Shown here: positions 43,918-55,430 of the stretch, one piece after another
How positions within the stretch are numbered: the first letter of the stretch is position 1
Layout: each line of letters starts with the position of its first letter
Source: Marinobacter sp.
GTDB taxonomy: Bacteria; Pseudomonadota; Gammaproteobacteria; Pseudomonadales; Oleiphilaceae
Direction of reading: 5' to 3'
Length of the DNA stretch: 64,000 nucleotides
Assembly: GCF_014859525.1 (NCBI RefSeq)
Contig: NZ_JACUUB010000001.1
Coordinates: 62,001 to 126,000, forward strand
The notes under the pieces: generated by a model
What the model was told of the DNA's origin: nothing
What the model saw: the letters and a program-made list of their open reading frames with translations, nothing else
Databases searched by the model: none
Translations under genes and position numbers: made by a program

Positions 43918-43948
43918 GATTACACCGGTTTGTTTGCAGTCGCCGGTA

Positions 43949-45232
43949 TCAATCGTCCGGCACAGCCTTGGCGTGATCATTGTTGGCGTAGATCTTGAAC
44001 GGCTCAGAATCACCACTGATCACACTTTCATCAATCACAACCTTGGATACATCATGCTCAGACGGAATCTGGTACATGGTATCAAGCAGGGTCGCTTCCA
44101 TAATCGAGCGCAAGCCCCGGGCGCCCGTTTTACGCTCCATTGCTTTGCGCGCCACTGCCCGCAAGGCTTCCTGACGGAAATCCAGTTCGACACCTTCCAT
44201 ATCAAACAGCTTTTGATACTGCTTGGTCAGCGCGTTCTTTGGCTCGGTCAGAATCTGAACCAGAGCTTCCTCGTCAAGCTCGGTTAACGTTGCAACTACT
44301 GGCAGGCGGCCCACAAACTCCGGGATCAGACCAAACTTAACCAAATCCTCGGTCTCAACATCACGGATAATGTCGCCCGTGTTCTTGCTGTCGTCTGGAC
44401 TCTTGACGGTTGCAGAGAAACCGATGGAACTACGATCAGAGCGCTCCTGGATAACTTTTTCCAGACCGGCGAAAGCACCACCACAAATAAACAGCATATT
44501 AGTGGTGTCCACTTGCAAGAATTCCTGCTGTGGATGCTTGCGACCACCCTGCGGGGGCACCGAAGCGACCGTGCCTTCAATCAGCTTCAACAACGCTTGC
44601 TGAACACCCTCACCAGAAACGTCACGGGTGATCGACGGGTTGTCAGATTTACGCGAGATCTTGTCAATCTCATCAATATAGACAATGCCTCGCTGGGCCT
44701 TATCGACATCGTAATCACACTTCTGCAGCAGCTTCTGGATGATATTCTCGACATCTTCACCCACGTAGCCGGCTTCGGTCAGCGTAGTCGCATCAGCGAT
44801 CGTAAACGGTACGTTCAGCATGCGAGCCAGCGTTTCTGCCAACAACGTCTTACCACTACCTGTCGGGCCGATCAGCAAGATGTTGCTCTTGCCCAGCTCG
44901 ACATCACTTTTGCCTTCGCCATAGCGCAGACGCTTGTAATGGTTATAGACCGCCACAGAGAGCACAACTTTGGCGCGATCCTGACCAATGACATACTCGT
45001 TTAAAGTTTCGCGGATTTCAGCCGGCGTAGGCAGGCGGTCGCTAGCTTCTTCCTGGGCGTTCTCCTGGATCTCCTCGCGAATGATGTCATTGCACAAATC
45101 AACACATTCGTCGCAGATGAACACCGAGGGCCCTGCAATGAGCTTACGGACTTCATGCTGGCTCTTTCCACAAAACGAGCAGTACAGCAACTTTCCGTTA
45201 TCGTCGCCTCTGCCGTTTCTTTCATCTGCCAT
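43949..45232 (-). CDS. clpX: ATP-dependent Clp protease ATP-binding subunit ClpX
   Basis: [30 protein letters not shown] zinc finger, [15 protein letters not shown]. Confidence 0.97.
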   Translation of the reverse strand: MADERNGRGDDNGKLLYCSFCGKSQHEVRKLIAGPSVFICDECVDLCNDIIREEIQENAQEEASDRLPTPAEIRETLNEYVIGQDRAKVVLSVAVYNHYKRLRYGEGKSDVELGKSNILLIGPTGSGKTLLAETLARMLNVPFTIADATTLTEAGYVGEDVENIIQKLLQKCDYDVDKAQRGIVYIDEIDKISRKSDNPSITRDVSGEGVQQALLKLIEGTVASVPPQGGRKHPQQEFLQVDTTNMLFICGGAFAGLEKVIQERSDRSSIGFSATVKSPDDSKNTGDIIRDVETEDLVKFGLIPEFVGRLPVVATLTELDEEALVQILTEPKNALTKQYQKLFDMEGVELDFRQEALRAVARKAMERKTGARGLRSIMEATLLDTMYQIPSEHDVSKVVIDESVISGDSEPFKIYANNDHAKAVPDD

Positions 45233-45308
45233 TGAAATACCTCTGTTCTTCATTGGCCGGGGTTACACAACAATACGCCAGCCAGGAATGATGCGATGAC
45301 TTTCAGTA

Positions 45309-45944
45309 TTATTTATTCGGTACGCGCTTATCAAGTACTGTATCAATCAACCCGTACTCTTTAGCCTGGCTCGGATCCATGAAGTTATCGCGGTCGGTAT
45401 CCCGGCTAATGGTTTCGAGATCCTGACCAGTATGCTGCGAAAGGATCGAGTTCAGGGTGTTACGGATCTTGAGAATTTCACGAGTGTGGATCTCGATATC
45501 CGAAGCCTGACCCTGATACCCACCCAGCGGCTGGTGAATCATCACACGCGAATTGGGCAGACAAGCACGCTTACCCTTGGTGCCACCGGCAAGCAGGAAC
45601 GCTCCCATACTGGCCGCCTGACCAATGCATAAGGTAGATATATCGGGCTTAACGAACTGCATGGTGTCATAAATCGACATACCTGCAGACACCGAACCAC
45701 CCGGGCTGTTGATGTAGAGGTGAATGTCTTTGTCCGGATTTTCGGATTCCAGGAACAGCAACTGGGCAACCACCAGGTTGGCCATGTGGTCCTCAACCTG
45801 GCCCACCAGAAAGATCACCCGCTCTTTGAGCAGACGAGAGTAAATATCAAAGGAACGCTCTCCGCGTGCCGTCTGTTCAATTACCATCGGCACCAGACCG
45901 GCGTTGGTAATCATGGTAGGGCCATCAATCGGTTTCTGCGTCAT
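45309..45944 (-). CDS. clpP: ATP-dependent Clp protease proteolytic subunit
   Basis: [14 protein letters not shown] catalytic Ser, [21 protein letters not shown]. Confidence 0.97.
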   Translation of the reverse strand: MTQKPIDGPTMITNAGLVPMVIEQTARGERSFDIYSRLLKERVIFLVGQVEDHMANLVVAQLLFLESENPDKDIHLYINSPGGSVSAGMSIYDTMQFVKPDISTLCIGQAASMGAFLLAGGTKGKRACLPNSRVMIHQPLGGYQGQASDIEIHTREILKIRNTLNSILSQHTGQDLETISRDTDRDNFMDPSQAKEYGLIDTVLDKRVPNK

Positions 45945-46048
45945 GTGCGCCTGAACTCCTTATGGACAATGGGCATGGACTCCTCAAGCAGGATATCCAT
46001 AAATCACAGTCGAATTGTGTTTATACTCTGCCATCACTGGGCCCAGAT

Positions 46049-46076
46049 GAAAACAGCCGGACACACCGGCTGTTTC
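46049..46076 (-). terminator. Terminator downstream of tig
   Basis: Minus strand gaaacagccggtgtgtccggctgttttc. Confidence 0.75.
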
Positions 46077-46107
46077 CAGAAAGCAATTCCGGGCAAGCCC
46101 GGGGTGA

Positions 46108-47412
46108 TCAGCGCTGGGGCTGACCCGCCTGAACCGCTTCCTCGTACTTCATCTTCTTCTCAACTACCTTGGCCTGGCCAAGTACGAGGTCGACGACCGC
46201 GTCTTCCAGGACAGAGGCCTCGATCTGAGCCTTCTGATCCGGATTGCTGCTGAAGTGCGCAATCACTTCTTCAGGCTGTTCATACGTAGATGCGATCTCC
46301 TGGATCTTTTCATCCACTTGCGCAGGCTCTGCTTTCAGCTCGTTTTTCTTGACGACTTCCTGGAACAACAGGCCTGTCTTGACGCGACGCTTGGCCTGAT
46401 CTTCAAAGATTTCCTTTGGCAGCTGCTGGAAATCTACCTGACCACCGAAACGCTGAACAGCGTCCTGGCGCAGACGGTCAATTTCCTGATCAATCAGAGC
46501 GGCCGGAATGTCCAGCTCGGTGGTGGCCAGCAAACCGTCGACAACGTCATTTTTGACCTTGTTAGACACGGCCTGCTTGAGCTCACGCTCCATATTCTTT
46601 TTTACTTCTTCACGGAAAGCCGCTTCGTCTTCCGCATCAATACCGAACTTCTGGAAGAACTCCTGGTTCAGCTCGGGCAGCTGAGGCTCTTCAACCTTGT
46701 GAATCTTGATTTCGAACTTGGCAGGCTTGCCGGCCAGATCTTCGTTCTGGTAATCCTCAGGGAAGGTCACTTCAATTTCCAGCTCTTCGCCGGTCTTGCC
46801 GCCAACGATACCCTTCTCAAAGCCAGGGATCATCTGACCTGAGCCCAGAGTCAAACGATGACCTTCGGCGGCACCGCCTTCAAACTCTTCACCGTCGATA
46901 GAACCCTTGAAATCAATGGTCACTACATCCTTATTCTTGGACTTGCGCTTGACTTCCTTCATGGTCGCCTGCTGGCCGCGCAGATTATCAATCATAGTGT
47001 CAATATCTTTATCGGCAACTTCTGCGATCGGCTTCTCAACTTCAACCTTGCTCAGGTCGCCCAGCTCGATTTCTGGCAGCACTTCGAAGATGGCTACGAA
47101 TTCGAGGTCTTTACCCTCTTCCATGCTCTTCGGCTCAAATTTGGGCCAACCAGCCGGATTGACGTCCTGCTCCTGCAGTGCCTTGATGTAGTTGTCGCGC
47201 ATCGCTTCACCAACCACTTCCTGGCGAACGCTTTCGCCGAAACGACGCTTGACCACGCTCATGGGCACCTTGCCGGGACGGAAACCGTTCAGGCGAACCG
47301 TGCGAGCAGTTTCCTGCAGGCGTTTCTGAACCGCTTGGTCGATTTCCTGGGCGGGCACACCAATCGTCATGCGACGCTCGATGTTAGAGGTCGTTTCAAC
47401 AGACACTTGCAT
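46108..47412 (-). CDS. tig: Trigger factor
   Basis: MQVSVETTSNIERRMTIGVPAQEIDQAVQKRLQETARTVRLNGFRPGKVP; FKBP domain GSGQMIPGFE. Confidence 0.97.
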   Translation of the reverse strand: MQVSVETTSNIERRMTIGVPAQEIDQAVQKRLQETARTVRLNGFRPGKVPMSVVKRRFGESVRQEVVGEAMRDNYIKALQEQDVNPAGWPKFEPKSMEEGKDLEFVAIFEVLPEIELGDLSKVEVEKPIAEVADKDIDTMIDNLRGQQATMKEVKRKSKNKDVVTIDFKGSIDGEEFEGGAAEGHRLTLGSGQMIPGFEKGIVGGKTGEELEIEVTFPEDYQNEDLAGKPAKFEIKIHKVEEPQLPELNQEFFQKFGIDAEDEAAFREEVKKNMERELKQAVSNKVKNDVVDGLLATTELDIPAALIDQEIDRLRQDAVQRFGGQVDFQQLPKEIFEDQAKRRVKTGLLFQEVVKKNELKAEPAQVDEKIQEIASTYEQPEEVIAHFSSNPDQKAQIEASVLEDAVVDLVLGQAKVVEKKMKYEEAVQAGQPQR

Positions 47413-47631
47413 GGAGATTCCTCAAATTACAGATTCTGTATGTGGATGAAAATTAAATCAAAATCCCGGACGGAGCGCTTTACCCCAAAGGGACGCAAAA
47501 TTAAAAGCCGGTAGTTTATCACGGTTTACCCCGCCGAGAGAATCACCCGGTAAAGCGCAGTGATGGTTTGAGACCAGGAACACAACCGGAGCTACAGAAA
47601 ACAGTGGGGGCATTGCAAGAAAAAGAAAGGG

Positions 47632-47716
47632 TGGTGCGAGAGGAGAGACTCGAACTCTCACAGGTTTCCCCGCTGGAACCTAAATCCAGTGCGTCTACCA
47701 ATTCCGCCACTCTCGC
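47632..47716 (-). tRNA. tRNA-Leu (anticodon TAG), CCA encoded
   Basis: Minus strand GCGAGAGTGGCGGAATTGGTAGACGCACTGGATTTAGGTTCCAGCGGGG...TTCGAGTCTCTCCTCTCGCACCA; long variable arm. Confidence 0.96.
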
Positions 47717-47773
47717 GTATCCGGCGCTGCTCTCAAACCTTCAGAACATGCGGAAGTCATAACAGGGGAAAAG

Positions 47774-47850
47774 TGGGGTGGACGAAGGGGATCGAACCCT
47801 CGACCGCAGGAGTCACAATCCTGAGCTCTACCAACTGAGCTACGTCCACC
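47774..47850 (-). tRNA. tRNA-His (anticodon GTG), with G-1, CCA encoded
   Basis: Minus strand GGTGGACGTAGCTCAGTTGGTAGAGCTCAGGATTGTGACTCCTGCGGTCGAGGGTTCGATCCCCTTCGTCCACCCCA. Confidence 0.96.
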
Positions 47851-47939
47851 ACATCAGGACAGTGCTTTTCAGCACCTACTTCAATTACTGTAACTTTGCT
47901 GGTTTGGCGATCCCGGCCCTGACCAGACCGACGACCTAA

Positions 47940-48016
47940 TGGCGCGCCCGGCAGGACTCGAACCTGCGACCACCCGCTTAGAAGGCGGGTGCTCTATCCA
48001 GCTGAGCTACGGGCGC
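47940..48016 (-). tRNA. tRNA-Arg (anticodon TCT), CCA encoded
   Basis: Minus strand GCGCCCGTAGCTCAGCTGGATAGAGCACCCGCCTTCTAAGCGGGTGGTCGCAGGTTCGAGTCCTGCCGGGCGCGCCA. Confidence 0.96.
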
Positions 48017-48048
48017 TTGACCGTTCGCCCACCTGAACATCCAGAAAA

Positions 48049-48125
48049 TGGTCGGGGTAGAGAGATTCGAACTCCCGACATCCTGCTCCCAAAGCAGGCG
48101 CGCTACCAGACTGCGCTATACCCCG
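48049..48125 (-). tRNA. tRNA-Pro (anticodon TGG), CCA encoded
   Basis: Minus strand CGGGGTATAGCGCAGTCTGGTAGCGCGCCTGCTTTGGGAGCAGGATGTCGGGAGTTCGAATCTCTCTACCCCGACCA. Confidence 0.96.
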
Positions 48126-48368
48126 TAAACTGAACAACAAGTGCTTCAGCAAAGTTGGCGCGCATATTACCGGCGGCTTCGGCATCCGTCAACACGGATT
48201 TTGAAAAATATAAATAAAACAGTGATTCTGGCCGCCAACCATGACCCAAAACCCTTCTTGATCAGAACGTCACCTACCCGCACGCCACGTTGGCGTTCAT
48301 GCCGAAGCATGAGACAATGCCCGGCATTCGCTTCCCCATTATTCATGCCCAACCGACAAGATGGAATC

Positions 48369-49226
48369 ATGAGCGCCAAACTGATTAACGGAAAAGAAAT
48401 CGCCGCCCAGGTCCGGCAACGCGTTGCTGCCGGCGTTGAAACCCGCAAACACAGGGGCCTGAGAGCGCCCGGCCTGGCGGTTGTTCTGGTCGGAAACGAT
48501 CCGGCTTCGCAAGTTTATGTCGGCAACAAGCGTAAAGCCTGCGACGAGGCTGGCATCGTGTCGCTGTCCTATGACCTGCCAGAGGACACCTCACAAGCAG
48601 TGCTGGAAACACTGATTGATGAATTGAACGAGAACCCGGCAATCGACGGCATTTTGGTGCAGTTACCCCTGCCCTCTCATCTCGACGCAGATCCCATCCT
48701 GGTAAAGATCCGGCCCGACAAAGACGTTGACGGCTTTCACCCATACAACATCGGCCGCCTGATGCAGCGCAAGCCCACCCTGCGCCCCTGCACTCCCGCT
48801 GGCGTGATCACCCTGCTCGACTCTATTGGCACCCCCTATAAAGGCCAGCACGCGGTGATTGTGGGCGCCTCCAACATCGTTGGCCGACCGATGAGCATGG
48901 AACTGCTGCTAAAAGGAGCCACCACCACCGTATGCCATCGCTTTACCAATAACCTGGAAAAGTTTGTCGGTGAGGCCGACATCCTGGTTGCCGCGGTCGG
49001 CAAACCTGGCATCATCAAAGGCGAATGGGTCAAGCCGGGCGCAACCGTCATTGATGTCGGCATCAACCGGATGGACGACGGCAAACTGCGTGGCGACGTC
49101 GATTTCGAAGCCGCCGCCCAACGCGCCGCCTACATCACTCCGGTGCCCGGCGGCGTAGGCCCGATGACCATCGCCACGTTGCTGGAGAACACCCTGTACG
49201 CAGCGGATGTGCTGCACAGCGTCTGA
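48369..49226 (+). CDS. folD: Bifunctional methylenetetrahydrofolate dehydrogenase/cyclohydrolase
   Basis: [53 protein letters not shown]. Confidence 0.96.
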   Translation: MSAKLINGKEIAAQVRQRVAAGVETRKHRGLRAPGLAVVLVGNDPASQVYVGNKRKACDEAGIVSLSYDLPEDTSQAVLETLIDELNENPAIDGILVQLPLPSHLDADPILVKIRPDKDVDGFHPYNIGRLMQRKPTLRPCTPAGVITLLDSIGTPYKGQHAVIVGASNIVGRPMSMELLLKGATTTVCHRFTNNLEKFVGEADILVAAVGKPGIIKGEWVKPGATVIDVGINRMDDGKLRGDVDFEAAAQRAAYITPVPGGVGPMTIATLLENTLYAADVLHSV

Positions 49227-49295
49227 CCCACTTTTTCCCGGCTTGGCACCGCACACGAACCCATGGGTTTGGCAGATCGGCGCCGGCAGAGGGGT

Positions 49296-49323
49296 GGGGT
49301 CTGACCCCAAGGGGTCAGACCCC
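49296..49323. repeat. REP-like palindromic element downstream of folD
   Basis: GGGGTCTGACCCC-aa-GGGGTCAGACCCC: perfect inverted repeat whose arms are each near-palindromic. Confidence 0.6.
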
Positions 49324-49339
49324 TTTGTAGCCTGCCCCA

Positions 49340-49369
49340 TAAAAAACCCCGCCGGAGCGGGGTTTTTTA
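49340..49369. terminator. Bidirectional terminator between convergent folD and glcB
   Basis: aaaaaaccccgc-cgga-gcggggtttttt. Confidence 0.92.
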
Positions 49370-49381
49370 TGGCTGAGCGGC

Positions 49382-51553
49382 TTACTCGCCCGCTTTCACC
49401 TTCAGGCGATAGGCGTGCAGCAGCGGCTCGGTATAGCCACTGGGCTGTTCGCGGCCCTTGAGAACCAGGTCCAGCGCCGCCTGGAAGGCGATACCGTCGA
49501 AGCCTGGAGCCATCGGGCGGTAGGCCGGATCGCTGGCGTTCTGGCGATCAACAACCGCAGCCATGCGCTTCATGGTTTCGAGGATCTGCGCTTCGGTGCA
49601 AACGCCGTGGTGCAGCCAATTAGCCAGCAACTGGGAGGCAATACGCAGGGTTGCACGGTCTTCCATCAGGCCGATGTCGTTGATGTCGGGTACCTTCGAG
49701 CAACCAACACCCTGATCGATCCAGCGCACAACGTAACCCAGGATGCCTTGGGCGTTGTTGTCCAGCTCCTGCTGGATATCGGCGTCGGTCAGGGCCGACG
49801 GATCGTCCATCACCGGCACGGTCAGGATATCTTCCAGCGCCGCACGCTGGCGGCTGGCCAGCTCTTTCTGCACGTCGAACACGTTCACCTGATGGTAATG
49901 GGTGGCATGCAGTGTAGCGGCCGTCGGGGACGGAACCCAGGCGGTGTTGGCACCGGATTTCGGGTGGCCGATCTTCTGCTCGAGCATGCCCGCCATCAGG
50001 TCCGGCATGGCCCACATGCCTTTACCGATCTGGGCGACGCCGGAGAAACCGGTTTCCAGACCAATATCGACGTTCCACTGCTCGTAGGCGCCAATCCACG
50101 TTGCCTGCTTCATCTGGCCCTTACGGATGAACGGGCCCAGTTCCATGGAGGTGTGAATCTCATCACCGGTGCGATCCAGGAAGCCAGTATTGATGAACAC
50201 AGCGCGCTCTTTAGCGGCATGGATACAGGCCTTCAGGTTAACGGTGGTACGACGCTCTTCGTCCATGATACCGACTTTCAGGGTGAAGCGCGGCAGGCCG
50301 AGGGCATCTTCGACACGGCCGAAGAACTCGTTGGTAAATGCCACCTCTTCCGGGCCGTGCATTTTCGGCTTAACAATGTAGACAGAACCCTTGGTGCTGT
50401 TCTGAAACTGGCCGCTGCCGTTCAGGTCGTGGATAGCGATCAGGGAGGTCAGCAGACCGTCCATCAGGCCTTCCGGAATCTCGTTGCCATCTTTCAGCAG
50501 CACCGCCGGGTTGGTCATCAGATGACCGACGTTACGGACGAACATCAGGCTGCGGCCCTTCAGGGTCAGCTCACTGCCGTCTGCAGCGGTGTAGCTGCGG
50601 TCCGGGTTCATGCGGCGGGTCATCTGCTGGCCACCCTTCTCGAACGACTCTTCCAGATTGCTCTTCATCAGGCCCAGCCAGTTCTTGTAGGCCAGCACCT
50701 TGTCTTCCGCATCCACCGCGGCAACGGAGTCTTCGCAGTCCATGATGGTGGTCAGGGCCGACTCCATCAGTACGTCTTTAACGTGTGCACCGTCATCCTT
50801 GCCAATCGGATGGCTGGCATCGATCTGGATTTCGAAGTGCATGCCGTTCTTCACCAGCAGCAGCCCGGTCGGCTCGCTGGCTGCACCGACAAAGCCAACA
50901 AAACCGGACTCATCTTTCAGGCCGGTGACGTCGCCGTTCTGCAGCTTGACCACCAGCTTGCCGCCATCAACGTAGTACCTGGCTGCATCCTTATGGCTAC
51001 CAGCAGCCAAAGGCGCGGAGCTGTCTAGCAGGTTGCGGGCCCACTCAATGACTTTGGCACCACGGACGGGATTGTAGCCGCGCCCCTTCTCGGCACCGTT
51101 CTCCTCAGACAGTGCATCGGTGCCGTAGAGCGCGTCGTACAGGCTGCCCCAACGAGCGTTGGCGGCGTTCAGGGCAAAGCGGGCATTCATCACCGGCACC
51201 ACGAGCTGCGGGCCGGCCATGGTGGCGATTTCCGGATCGACGTTGGAGGTGGAGATTTTGAACTCGCCGGGCTCGTCCACCAAATAGCCGATGTCTTTCA
51301 GGAATGACTTGTACTCGACCATGTCCAGCTTCTGGCCTTTGTGGTCACGGTTCCAGGTATCCAGTTTTTCCTGAATGGCGTCACGCTTGGCCAGCAGCTC
51401 ACGGTTGCGCGGGGCCAGCTCGTTCACAATTTTGTCGAACTCTGCCCAGAATTTATCTGCGTCAATACCGGTGCCCGGGATCGCTTCGTTGTTTACGAAA
51501 TCATACAGATTCTTCGCGACCTGAATGCCGCCAATTTGTACGCGTTCTGTCAT
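49382..51553 (-). CDS. glcB: Malate synthase G
   Basis: [54 protein letters not shown]; 720+ aa. Confidence 0.96.
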   Translation of the reverse strand: MTERVQIGGIQVAKNLYDFVNNEAIPGTGIDADKFWAEFDKIVNELAPRNRELLAKRDAIQEKLDTWNRDHKGQKLDMVEYKSFLKDIGYLVDEPGEFKISTSNVDPEIATMAGPQLVVPVMNARFALNAANARWGSLYDALYGTDALSEENGAEKGRGYNPVRGAKVIEWARNLLDSSAPLAAGSHKDAARYYVDGGKLVVKLQNGDVTGLKDESGFVGFVGAASEPTGLLLVKNGMHFEIQIDASHPIGKDDGAHVKDVLMESALTTIMDCEDSVAAVDAEDKVLAYKNWLGLMKSNLEESFEKGGQQMTRRMNPDRSYTAADGSELTLKGRSLMFVRNVGHLMTNPAVLLKDGNEIPEGLMDGLLTSLIAIHDLNGSGQFQNSTKGSVYIVKPKMHGPEEVAFTNEFFGRVEDALGLPRFTLKVGIMDEERRTTVNLKACIHAAKERAVFINTGFLDRTGDEIHTSMELGPFIRKGQMKQATWIGAYEQWNVDIGLETGFSGVAQIGKGMWAMPDLMAGMLEQKIGHPKSGANTAWVPSPTAATLHATHYHQVNVFDVQKELASRQRAALEDILTVPVMDDPSALTDADIQQELDNNAQGILGYVVRWIDQGVGCSKVPDINDIGLMEDRATLRIASQLLANWLHHGVCTEAQILETMKRMAAVVDRQNASDPAYRPMAPGFDGIAFQAALDLVLKGREQPSGYTEPLLHAYRLKVKAGE

Positions 51554-51704
51554 CGTTGTCTGCCTCAATGGGTTACGTTTCCCGACTCCCCTTTTCGCAC
51601 CTTTCAGCGCAGGGGCACTTTAATTTGAGCGCCGCATTATACGTGAGATTCCCTACAAGGTCATTCCCAGTCAGCACAATGCGACTTTCGGGGAGTTTCC
51701 TGGC

Positions 51705-53090
51705 TCAGGCGCGGCGCCAGGTGGTACCCTCACGACTGTCGTCCAGGATGATGCCTTTTTCTAACAACTCGTCACGAATCCGGTCCCCTTCGGCAAAATT
51801 CTTCGCCTTGCGGGCGGCAGCGCGAGCCTGAATCATCGCTTCGATATCATCAGCGCTTAACTCACCACCGGTATCGGCCTGAAAAAAGGCTTCAGGGTTC
51901 TGCTGCAACAGGCCCAGCACGCCACCCAGGCGCACCAGTACCGCAGCACTCTGAGCCGCCCGATCCTCGCGACCCTCGCGACGGTGATGATTGATGTCAT
52001 TGGCAATCGCATGCAGTACCGCAATGGCGCCGGCGGTGTTGAAGTCGTCGTCCATCACCTCGGCAAAGCGGCGATCATGCTCCGTTTCTGCCACGTCACT
52101 GTTTTTAGCAGGGGTAATACCGCGTAGCGCATGATAGAGCTTGGTAAGGGTACGCCCGGCTTCAGCGAGGCTGTCTTCGGAGTAATCCACCTGACTACGA
52201 TAATGACTGGACACCAGGAAGTAGCGCACCACCTCCGCCGGGTAGGTTTCCAGAATCTGCCGGATGGTGAAGAAATTACCCAGCGACTTGGACATTTTTT
52301 CTTTGTTCACCCGAATGGCACCGGCGTGCATCCAGGTGTTAACAAATTTGTGGCCGGTGGCGCACTCGGACTGAGCAATCTCGTTCTCGTGATGCGGAAA
52401 CAGCAAGTCCGGCCCACCGCCATGAATGTCAAAGGTGTCACCCAGGCACTGGGTCGACATGGCCGAGCACTCGATGTGCCAGCCCGGACGTCCGTCACCC
52501 CAGGGTGATGTCCAGCTCACCTCACCAGGCCTGGCCGACTTCCACAAAGCAAAGTCTGCGGGACTGCGCTTCGCTTCCTGCACACCTACCCTGGCACCGG
52601 CCACCAGATCTTCCAGCTTCTTTTTGCTGAGCTTGCCGTAATCCGGGAAGGAATTAACAGAAAAGTAAACGTCGCCATTATCTGCGGCATAGGCATGACC
52701 ACTGCTGATCAGCGTATGAATCATCGCGATAATTTCATCGATAAAGGCCGTCGCTCTGGGCTCTTCGCTCGGCGACAACACACCAAGGCGAGCCTCGTCT
52801 TCATGCATCGCCTTGATCATGCGTCCGGTCAGATCGGAATAGACTTCGCCGTTTTGATCGGCCCGGGCCAGGATCTTGTCGTCGATATCGGTGATGTTAC
52901 GCACATAGTGCACATCATAACCGCGGTGGCGCAGGTAGCGGCTGATCACATCAAACGCCACCAGCACTCGGCCGTGGCCCAGGTGGCAGTAGTCGTACAC
53001 GGTCATACCGCACACGTACATGCGCACCTTGCCGGGCACGATCGGCTTAAATTCTTCCTTTTGCTGTGTCAGCGTATTGTAGATACGCAT
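51705..53090 (-). CDS. cysS: Cysteinyl-tRNA synthetase
   Basis: MRIYNTLTQQKEEFKPIVPGKVRMYVCGMTVYDYCHLGHGR; KMSKSLGNF. Confidence 0.97.
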   Translation of the reverse strand: MRIYNTLTQQKEEFKPIVPGKVRMYVCGMTVYDYCHLGHGRVLVAFDVISRYLRHRGYDVHYVRNITDIDDKILARADQNGEVYSDLTGRMIKAMHEDEARLGVLSPSEEPRATAFIDEIIAMIHTLISSGHAYAADNGDVYFSVNSFPDYGKLSKKKLEDLVAGARVGVQEAKRSPADFALWKSARPGEVSWTSPWGDGRPGWHIECSAMSTQCLGDTFDIHGGGPDLLFPHHENEIAQSECATGHKFVNTWMHAGAIRVNKEKMSKSLGNFFTIRQILETYPAEVVRYFLVSSHYRSQVDYSEDSLAEAGRTLTKLYHALRGITPAKNSDVAETEHDRRFAEVMDDDFNTAGAIAVLHAIANDINHHRREGREDRAAQSAAVLVRLGGVLGLLQQNPEAFFQADTGGELSADDIEAMIQARAAARKAKNFAEGDRIRDELLEKGIILDDSREGTTWRRA

Positions 53091-54769
53091 TACTTGCCTC
53101 CCTTGCCCCAGGAATCTCTCAGGGTGACGGTGCGATTAAACACCGGCTTGCCGGCCGCTGCCGTCAGCTCCTGATCACAGAAGAAATAACCCTCCCGCTC
53201 AAACTGATACGGCAGATCGGTGCGCGGCTGCGCCAGACTTTTCTCTACACGTGCGCCCTTAAGGATCACCAGGGATTCCGGGTTAAGGTGATCAAGCAGA
53301 TCACCCTCTTTATCGCTGTCTGGCGATTCGTGATTGAACAGGCGATCGTACAGATTGATATCGGTTTCAACACTGTCAGCGGCGGATACCCAGTGAATAA
53401 CACCGTTGGGCTTGTAACCCTCCGGATTAACGCCAAGAGTAGCGGGATCGTATTCGCATTTAAGCTCAACAATTTCGCCGCTGTCGTCGCGAATCACGTC
53501 GCGGCAGGTCATTACGTAACCACCGCGCAGGCGCACCGCCTGATCCGGCGCCAGTCGCTTCCACTTGCGCGGCGGCTCCACTTCGAAATCTTCGCGATCG
53601 ATGTACAGGGTCTGACTCCAGGTCACCGCCCGCTCACCCATATCCGGGTTTTGCGGATGCACCGGCAGGGTCAGGGTTTCGGTCTGCCCGGCCGGGTAAT
53701 TGGTCAGGGTGACCTTGAGCGGGCGCATCACACACATGGCTCTGGGGGCACGGGCGTTGAGGTCTTCCCGAATCGCATACTCAAGCATGCCGACATCGAC
53801 GGTACCGCCCGCCTTGTTAACCCCGATCATGTCGCAGAAGCTGCGGATGGATTCCGGAGTGTAACCACGGCGGCGCATGCCAGAGATGGTCGGCATGCGC
53901 GGATCATTCCAGCTTTCAACCACAGCTTCGTCCACCAGACGCTTAAGCTTGCGCTTACTGGTGATGGTGTAGTTCAGATTCAGCCGGGCAAACTCGATCT
54001 GGCGCGGATGGCACGGAATAGTGATGTTATCCAGCACCCAATCGTACAGCGGGCGATGATCTTCAAATTCCAGTGTGCACAAAGAATGAGTGACGCCTTC
54101 CAGCGCATCCGAAATCGGATGGGTGAAATCGTACATCGGGTATATGCACCATTTATTGCCGGTTTGATGGTGATCGGCATAGCGAATCCGGTAGAGGATC
54201 GGGTCGCGCAGATTGATGTTCGGCGAGGCCATATCGATCTTCGCCCGCAGCACCAGTTCACCATTCTGGTACTTACCCGCGCGCATATCCCGGAACAGTT
54301 GCAGGCTTTCGTCCACCGGGCGGTCACGATACGGGCTGTTTTTGCCCGGTGCTTTCAGCGAGCCACGGTACTCTGCCATCTGCTCGGCGTTCAGGGCGCA
54401 CACATAGGCCTTGCCCTTCTCGATCAACTCCTCGGCAAAGGCATAAAGCTGATCAAAGTAATCAGAGGCGTAAAGCACCTCATCGGCCCACTTGTAGCCC
54501 AGCCACTCGACATCCTGCTTGATAGCATCGATGTATTCCTGGCTTTCTTTCTCCGGGTTAGTGTCATCAAAGCGAAGATTGCACTCACCACCAAAGGTCT
54601 CGGCGATGCCAAAGTTCAGGCAGATAGACTTGGCATGCCCGACGTGGAGGTAGCCGTTCGGCTCTGGCGGAAAACGGGTAACGACCTTGCCAGAATGCTC
54701 ACCCTTGGTGATGGCGTCTTCGATCAGGCTCTGAATAAAATTATGGGCTTTCTTCGACTCGGCGCTCAT
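53090..54769 (-). CDS. glnS: Glutaminyl-tRNA synthetase
   Basis: RFPPEPNGYLHVGHAKSICLNFG; start moved to MSAESKKAHNF; stop codon overlaps cysS ATG by 1 nt. Confidence 0.96.
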   Translation of the reverse strand: MSAESKKAHNFIQSLIEDAITKGEHSGKVVTRFPPEPNGYLHVGHAKSICLNFGIAETFGGECNLRFDDTNPEKESQEYIDAIKQDVEWLGYKWADEVLYASDYFDQLYAFAEELIEKGKAYVCALNAEQMAEYRGSLKAPGKNSPYRDRPVDESLQLFRDMRAGKYQNGELVLRAKIDMASPNINLRDPILYRIRYADHHQTGNKWCIYPMYDFTHPISDALEGVTHSLCTLEFEDHRPLYDWVLDNITIPCHPRQIEFARLNLNYTITSKRKLKRLVDEAVVESWNDPRMPTISGMRRRGYTPESIRSFCDMIGVNKAGGTVDVGMLEYAIREDLNARAPRAMCVMRPLKVTLTNYPAGQTETLTLPVHPQNPDMGERAVTWSQTLYIDREDFEVEPPRKWKRLAPDQAVRLRGGYVMTCRDVIRDDSGEIVELKCEYDPATLGVNPEGYKPNGVIHWVSAADSVETDINLYDRLFNHESPDSDKEGDLLDHLNPESLVILKGARVEKSLAQPRTDLPYQFEREGYFFCDQELTAAAGKPVFNRTVTLRDSWGKGGK

Positions 54770-54929
54770 ACAATCTCTGTCAACAGGGAATGGGACCTGG
54801 AAGCACAGCTGCGCTCCCTTAAACCGCCTATTATACTCACAAATCCTTGCCGGACTCATGCACACGACGAAACTCTTGCGTACAATACGATCTTTAAAGT
54901 TACCCAAACCTTAATTACAGGAAGCCCTG

Positions 54930-55430
54930 ATGATTCTGCTGCAAACCAACCACGGCGATATCAAACTGGAACTGGACTACGAAAAAGCGCCAGAAACCGC
55001 AAAGAACTTCGAACAGTACGTTCGCGATGGTTTCTACGACGGTCTGATTTTTCACCGTGTGATCAGCAACTTCATGGTTCAGGGCGGCGGTTTTGAGCCG
55101 GGCATGACCCCGCGCAAAACCCGCGATCCCATTCAGAACGAGGCCGATAACGGCCTGAGCAATATGATCGGCACCGTCGCCATGGCCCGCACCATGGACC
55201 CCCATTCCGCGACTGCACAGTTCTTCATCAACGTTGAAAACAACGGTTTTCTGGATCACACCGCAAAAAACGCCGAAGGCTGGGGTTACTGCGTGTTCGG
55301 TAAGATTGCAGAAGGCATGGACACGGTGAACAAAATCCGGGGCGTGCGCACTACTATGCGGGCCGGTCATCAGGACGTTCCTTCGGAGGACGTTATTATT
55401 GAGAAAGCCGAGGTTCTGGAGGACGCGTGA
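54930..55430 (+). CDS. ppiB: Peptidyl-prolyl cis-trans isomerase B (cyclophilin)
   Basis: [42 protein letters not shown]. Confidence 0.96.
   Translation: MILLQTNHGDIKLELDYEKAPETAKNFEQYVRDGFYDGLIFHRVISNFMVQGGGFEPGMTPRKTRDPIQNEADNGLSNMIGTVAMARTMDPHSATAQFFINVENNGFLDHTAKNAEGWGYCVFGKIAEGMDTVNKIRGVRTTMRAGHQDVPSEDVIIEKAEVLEDA

Noticed and set aside
47632-48125. tRNA cluster as an integration site for a genomic island
   Set aside because: No integrase, no direct repeat of a tRNA 3' end noticed, and flanking genes tig and folD are core.
47458-48185. Short ORFs over the tRNA cluster
   Set aside because: They read through tRNA-Leu, -His, -Arg and -Pro; tRNA identity is unambiguous.
49415-51028. 537-aa plus-strand ORF opposite glcB
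   Set aside because: Antisense shadow of malate synthase G with no recognisable domain.
53066-55096. 676-aa plus-strand ORF opposite glnS
   Set aside because: Antisense shadow; the glnS frame carries all synthetase motifs and ppiB starts inside its 3' end.
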